Source: an uncultured Clostridium sp. (GTDB lineage Bacteria; Bacillota; Clostridia; Lachnospirales; Lachnospiraceae). From it: DNA of 7,691 bases. The stretch is from contig URUZ01000298.1 of assembly GCA_900551225.1 (NCBI GenBank), positions 1 through 7,691 on the forward strand. The letters are read 5' to 3'. Shown here piece by piece: positions 5,353-7,691 of the stretch. Below the pieces are notes generated by a model, which saw nothing but the letters and a program-made list of their open reading frames with translations, made no database searches and was not told the DNA's origin. The translations under genes and the position numbers were made by a program. Within the stretch, counting starts at the first letter, position 1, and each line of letters begins with the position of its first letter.

Positions 5353-6894
5353 TTACAACGGAATATTCCCATGCTTTTTCCCCGGCCTTCTCTCCTCCTT
5401 GCCGGCGGCGCTTTCCAGGGCGCTTATAATGCGGCGGCGGGTGTCGCAGGGAGGAATGATATCATCCACGAAGCCATGCTCCGCGGCAAAATAGGGGCCG
5501 GAGAATTGGGCTTCATATTCTTTTATCTTTTCTTCCCTCACCGCCTCGGGACTTGCCGAGGCTCTGATCTCGTGCCTGAATACAATGCCGGCAGCGGCCT
5601 CAGCGCCCATGACAGCGATCTCCGAGCCGGGCCAGGCAAACACTGCGTCCGCGCCCAGGGAGCTGCAGCACATTCCAATATATGCACCGCCGTAGGCCTT
5701 CCTGGTTATAACCGTAATCTTCGGCACCGTGGCTTCGCTGTATGCGTACAGCAGCTTGGCGCCGTGGCGGATGATACCTCTGTGCTCCTGGGCCACGCCA
5801 GGCAGAAAACCCGGTACATCCGCCAGGGTCAGCAACGGCGTGTTGAAGGAGTCACAGCAGCGGATAAAACGGGCCGCCTTGTCGCTGGCGTCAACATCCA
5901 GACAGCCTGCGGCGATCCTGGGCTGATTTGCCACAATCCCCACTGTCCGCCCGTTAAACCGGCCATAGCCCACAATGATATTGGCGGCAAAGTCCTTCTG
6001 GACTTCCATGAATTCTCCCCTGTCCACCAGGGTGTGGATCACATCCAGCATATTGTAGGCTTTGCGCGGGTCATCGGGCACGAGTGTCTCCAGCTGGGGT
6101 GTCGGACGGCCGGGATCATCGCCCAGATCCTTAAGGGGTGTCTGTCTGCCGTTGTTGTCCGGCATGTAGCCCAGAAGCCTGCGGATCGTGTGAATACACT
6201 GCTCATCGCTGTGTGATATGAAATGGGCCACGCCGCTCTTCTGGCTGTGGACCGCGGCTCCGCCCAGGTCCTGGCCGGTCACCGACTCCCCGGTAACCGT
6301 GCGGATCACTTCCGGCCCGGTTATGAACATATTGCTGGTCTTATCCACCATGACAATATAATCAGTGATGGCAGGGCTATATACTGCCCCGCCTGCGCAG
6401 GGCCCCATAATGGCGCTGATCTGTGGTATCACACCGGAGGCCAGGGTGTTCCGGCAGAATATCTTCCCGTAGCCTGCCAGGGCGCACACGCCTTCCTGTA
6501 TCCTGGCTCCACCGGAGTCCATAAGCCCCACCACAGGCGCGCCGTTCTTCAGCGCTGTCTCCTGAATCCGGCAGATTTTCTCCGCATGTACCGCTCCCAG
6601 GGAACCGCCCAAGACGGTAAAATCCTGGGCATAGGCATAGACCAGCCTGCCGTCCACCTGCCCGTATCCCGTGATAACGCCGTCACCGGGCGCGGCCTTA
6701 AACGTCATGCCAAAGTCAGTGCAGTGATGGGTCCTGAAGGCGCCAATCTCCACAAAGGAGTTCTTATCAAATAGTAAATCCAGCCTTTCCCGCGCCGTCA
6801 GCTTCCCGGCCCCGCGCTGGGCATTTAATTTATCGGTTCCGCCGCCAAGCTCAATCTGCTTTCTGCGCACGGATAGTTCTTCTGTCTTAGTCAT
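5353..6894 (-). CDS. mmdA: Biotin-dependent acyl-CoA carboxyltransferase (MmdA/PccB type)
   Basis: This is the carboxyltransferase subunit that moves a carboxyl group between an acyl-CoA (probably methylmalonyl-/propionyl-CoA) and biotin. It belongs to methylmalonyl-CoA decarboxylase alpha or propionyl-CoA carboxylase beta. The 513 residues match family length. Two crotonase-like halves are seen. The N half has KLTARERLDLL (31-41), DSGGARIQEG (126-135, acyl-CoA pocket) and GPCAGGAVYSPA (164-175). The C half has DVPGFLPG (359-366), RKAYGGAYIGM (398-408), GADAVFAWP (414-422) and EIAVMGAEAA (425-434). The tail KKHGNIPL is typical. The ATG at 6894 has GGAGG five bases upstream; the open frame reaches 7149, but that extension is low-complexity, lies inside the regulator gene and is not coding. 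It follows the GntR gene by 50 bases. No biotin carrier, membrane decarboxylase or biotin carboxylase gene is in the window, so decarboxylase versus carboxylase cannot be decided. Confidence 0.9.
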   Translation of the reverse strand: MTKTEELSVRRKQIELGGGTDKLNAQRGAGKLTARERLDLLFDKNSFVEIGAFRTHHCTDFGMTFKAAPGDGVITGYGQVDGRLVYAYAQDFTVLGGSLGAVHAEKICRIQETALKNGAPVVGLMDSGGARIQEGVCALAGYGKIFCRNTLASGVIPQISAIMGPCAGGAVYSPAITDYIVMVDKTSNMFITGPEVIRTVTGESVTGQDLGGAAVHSQKSGVAHFISHSDEQCIHTIRRLLGYMPDNNGRQTPLKDLGDDPGRPTPQLETLVPDDPRKAYNMLDVIHTLVDRGEFMEVQKDFAANIIVGYGRFNGRTVGIVANQPRIAAGCLDVDASDKAARFIRCCDSFNTPLLTLADVPGFLPGVAQEHRGIIRHGAKLLYAYSEATVPKITVITRKAYGGAYIGMCCSSLGADAVFAWPGSEIAVMGAEAAAGIVFRHEIRASASPEAVREEKIKEYEAQFSGPYFAAEHGFVDDIIPPCDTRRRIISALESAAGKEERRPGKKHGNIPL

Positions 6895-6899
6895 CTCTT

Positions 6900-6904
6900 C
6901 CTCC
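6900..6904 (-). promoter_or_regulatory. Ribosome binding site of the carboxyltransferase
   Basis: GGAGG on the minus strand, inside GGGAGGAAGAG, lies five bases before the ATG at 6894. It favours this start over the longer open frame to 7149. Confidence 0.75.
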
Positions 6905-6944
6905 CTGCTCCAGCAGTATGGCAAAAAGGAAGCGGTGGATATGT

Positions 6945-7607
6945 TTATTCCTGGATCATTATTTTGCTGCGGAGCTGGTCCTCCAGTTTCTTGCCGGCCA
7001 GCATCTTGTGGGCACGGACAGCGGCTTCCACCTCCACATACTTCTTCTGTTCCAGAAGCTCCAGTATCTCCTCGTGTTCCCTGATACTGTTGGCCGCCCG
7101 GCCTGGTGCCAGGGAGAACACCATCTTGGTGATGCTGTATTTGCGCCACAGCTCCTCGATCATGGCAACCAGCTCCTGCACCGGGATATCCCGGTACATT
7201 CTCAGGTGAAATTCCATGTTCAGCTGGCTGCAGCGCTTCAGGTCATCGCCTTCGGCGGCCCGGCGCAGCTCTTCATTGTACTCCCTCAGCTCTTTGAAAT
7301 CCTTCTCTGTCAGCACATCACAGGCCAGACGGCTGGCGTAGCCCTCCAGAACCGCCTTGATCTGAAATATCTCATTCAGATGTTCGGGTGAAAAATCACT
7401 GACAACAGGGCCATGGTTCGCATTGAGCTGGACATATCCTTCGCTTTCCAACCGGCGGATTGCCTCACGCACAGGGATATCGCTGATCTCATTCATTTTG
7501 GAAATCTGGCTGATGATTAAACGCTCTCCTGGCTTATACTTTCCATTGGTGATATCATGCAGCAATGTTTCGTAAATAATATCAACTTTTGTCTTATATT
7601 TTTTCAT
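6945..7607 (-). CDS. GntR-family transcriptional regulator, FCD subclass
   Basis: This DNA-binding regulator probably responds to an organic acid or acyl metabolite and likely controls the carboxyltransferase gene that follows. The 220 residues start at the ATG at 7607, with GGAG nine bases upstream; a TTG five codons earlier overlaps that ribosome site and is less likely. The winged helix-turn-helix covers about residues 5-70, with the GntR signatures NGKYKPGERL (21-30) and DIPVREAIRRLESEGYV (43-59). The C-terminal helical FCD domain (about 75-215) shows the metal/ligand histidines His134 (MEFHLRMY), His178 (REHEEI) and His200 (AVRAHKM). The acidic partner of the first is Asn130, a common variant. 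Spacing of 50 bases and shared strand suggest co-transcription with the carboxyltransferase. The ligand cannot be told from sequence. Confidence 0.9.
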   Translation of the reverse strand: MKKYKTKVDIIYETLLHDITNGKYKPGERLIISQISKMNEISDIPVREAIRRLESEGYVQLNANHGPVVSDFSPEHLNEIFQIKAVLEGYASRLACDVLTEKDFKELREYNEELRRAAEGDDLKRCSQLNMEFHLRMYRDIPVQELVAMIEELWRKYSITKMVFSLAPGRAANSIREHEEILELLEQKKYVEVEAAVRAHKMLAGKKLEDQLRSKIMIQE

Positions 7608-7626
7608 AGTTATCTTCTCCAAATCA

Positions 7627-7637
7627 TGTTATCAACA
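7627..7637. promoter_or_regulatory. Candidate operator palindrome upstream of the GntR gene
   Basis: TGTT-ATC-AACA is an 11-base palindrome with a 3-base centre, 20 bases upstream of the regulator start and downstream of a likely -10 box. Small palindromes of this size and position often serve GntR autoregulation. Its short length means chance is possible. Confidence 0.35.
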
Positions 7638-7679
7638 ATCCGACCTGCGGCAATCCCTTTTTACCATTCAATAAAATAT

Positions 7680-7685
7680 ATTATA
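7680..7685 (-). promoter_or_regulatory. Possible -10 box of the GntR/carboxyltransferase transcript
   Basis: Perfect TATAAT on the minus strand, about 73 bases before the regulator start, in a very AT-rich tract. The matching -35 would lie beyond the window edge, so it cannot be confirmed here. Confidence 0.4.
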
Positions 7686-7691
7686 TAGAAT

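Noticed and set aside
5344..5357. cre-like half site TGTAAGCG near the mmdA stop
   Set aside because: Only the left half fits the CcpA consensus; the right half is poor and the site overlaps the mmdA stop codon.
5371..6216. Plus-strand open frame of 281 codons opposite the carboxyltransferase
   Set aside because: Its length comes from GC-rich codon use of the real gene on the other strand; no recognisable protein family.
6905..6916. CTGCT-CC-AGCAG hairpin between the GntR and carboxyltransferase genes
   Set aside because: A 5-bp stem with a 2-base loop is too small to form well, and no T-tract follows.
6895..7149. N-terminal extension of the carboxyltransferase by 85 residues
   Set aside because: The extension is Gly/Gln-rich, overlaps the GntR gene in another frame, and the 513-residue form has the right length and a proper ribosome site.
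1..7691. CRISPR array, tRNA, rRNA, transposase or phage genes
   Set aside because: No regular repeat-spacer pattern, no recognisable RNA genes and no transposase or integrase motifs on either strand.

Overview
The window looks like chromosome from a gut-type Firmicute, most likely Lachnospiraceae/Clostridia (for example an Enterocloster or Lachnoclostridium relative). This is inferred from strong GGGAGG ribosome binding sites, a PTS sugar operon controlled by a LicT/BglG antiterminator, an MmdA/PccB-type carboxyltransferase and moderately GC-rich coding DNA. I made no database comparison. All recognised genes from 768 to 7607 lie on the minus strand. The first ~710 bases are visibly AT-richer, run on the plus strand and look like an accessory patch.

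Left end (1-753): a short repeat-bearing AT-rich stretch, a broken C-terminal remnant of a GNAT acetyltransferase, then a small acidic protein with a CPWDEDHG motif that resembles DUF6985/immunity-type proteins. A 14-bp perfect hairpin at 722-753 closes this patch and also lies just past the end of the convergent sugar operon.

Centre (768-5311, minus strand): a complete alpha-glucoside PTS operon. In transcription order it is sigma-A promoter, leader antitermination module, EIIA(Glc-type), LicT/BglG antiterminator, a second antitermination module, EIICB permease, and GH4 6-phospho-alpha-glucosidase. The sugar (maltose or a related alpha-glucoside) would be phosphorylated during uptake by EIIA/EIICB and cleaved inside the cell by the GH4 enzyme. 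The antiterminator would sense flux through phosphorylation of its PRD domains and open two terminators: one before the whole operon and one just before the permease and hydrolase. Both ribonucleic antiterminator (RAT) elements and both terminators can be read directly. The antiterminator has Tyr where the last PRD2 histidine is expected.

Right end (5353-7691, minus strand): a GntR-family (FCD subclass) regulator followed, 50 bases on, by a biotin-dependent acyl-CoA carboxyltransferase (MmdA/PccB type). No biotin carrier, membrane decarboxylase or biotin carboxylase subunit lies in the window. The regulator has a probable -10 box and a small palindrome upstream. No clear terminator separates the carboxyltransferase gene from the PTS promoter.

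The most interesting points are the paired RAT/terminator modules (one canonical, one with a divergent lower stem), the altered PRD2 of the antiterminator, the stand-alone carboxyltransferase with its own regulator, and the degraded accessory patch at the left end. I did not find a clearly unprecedented system.
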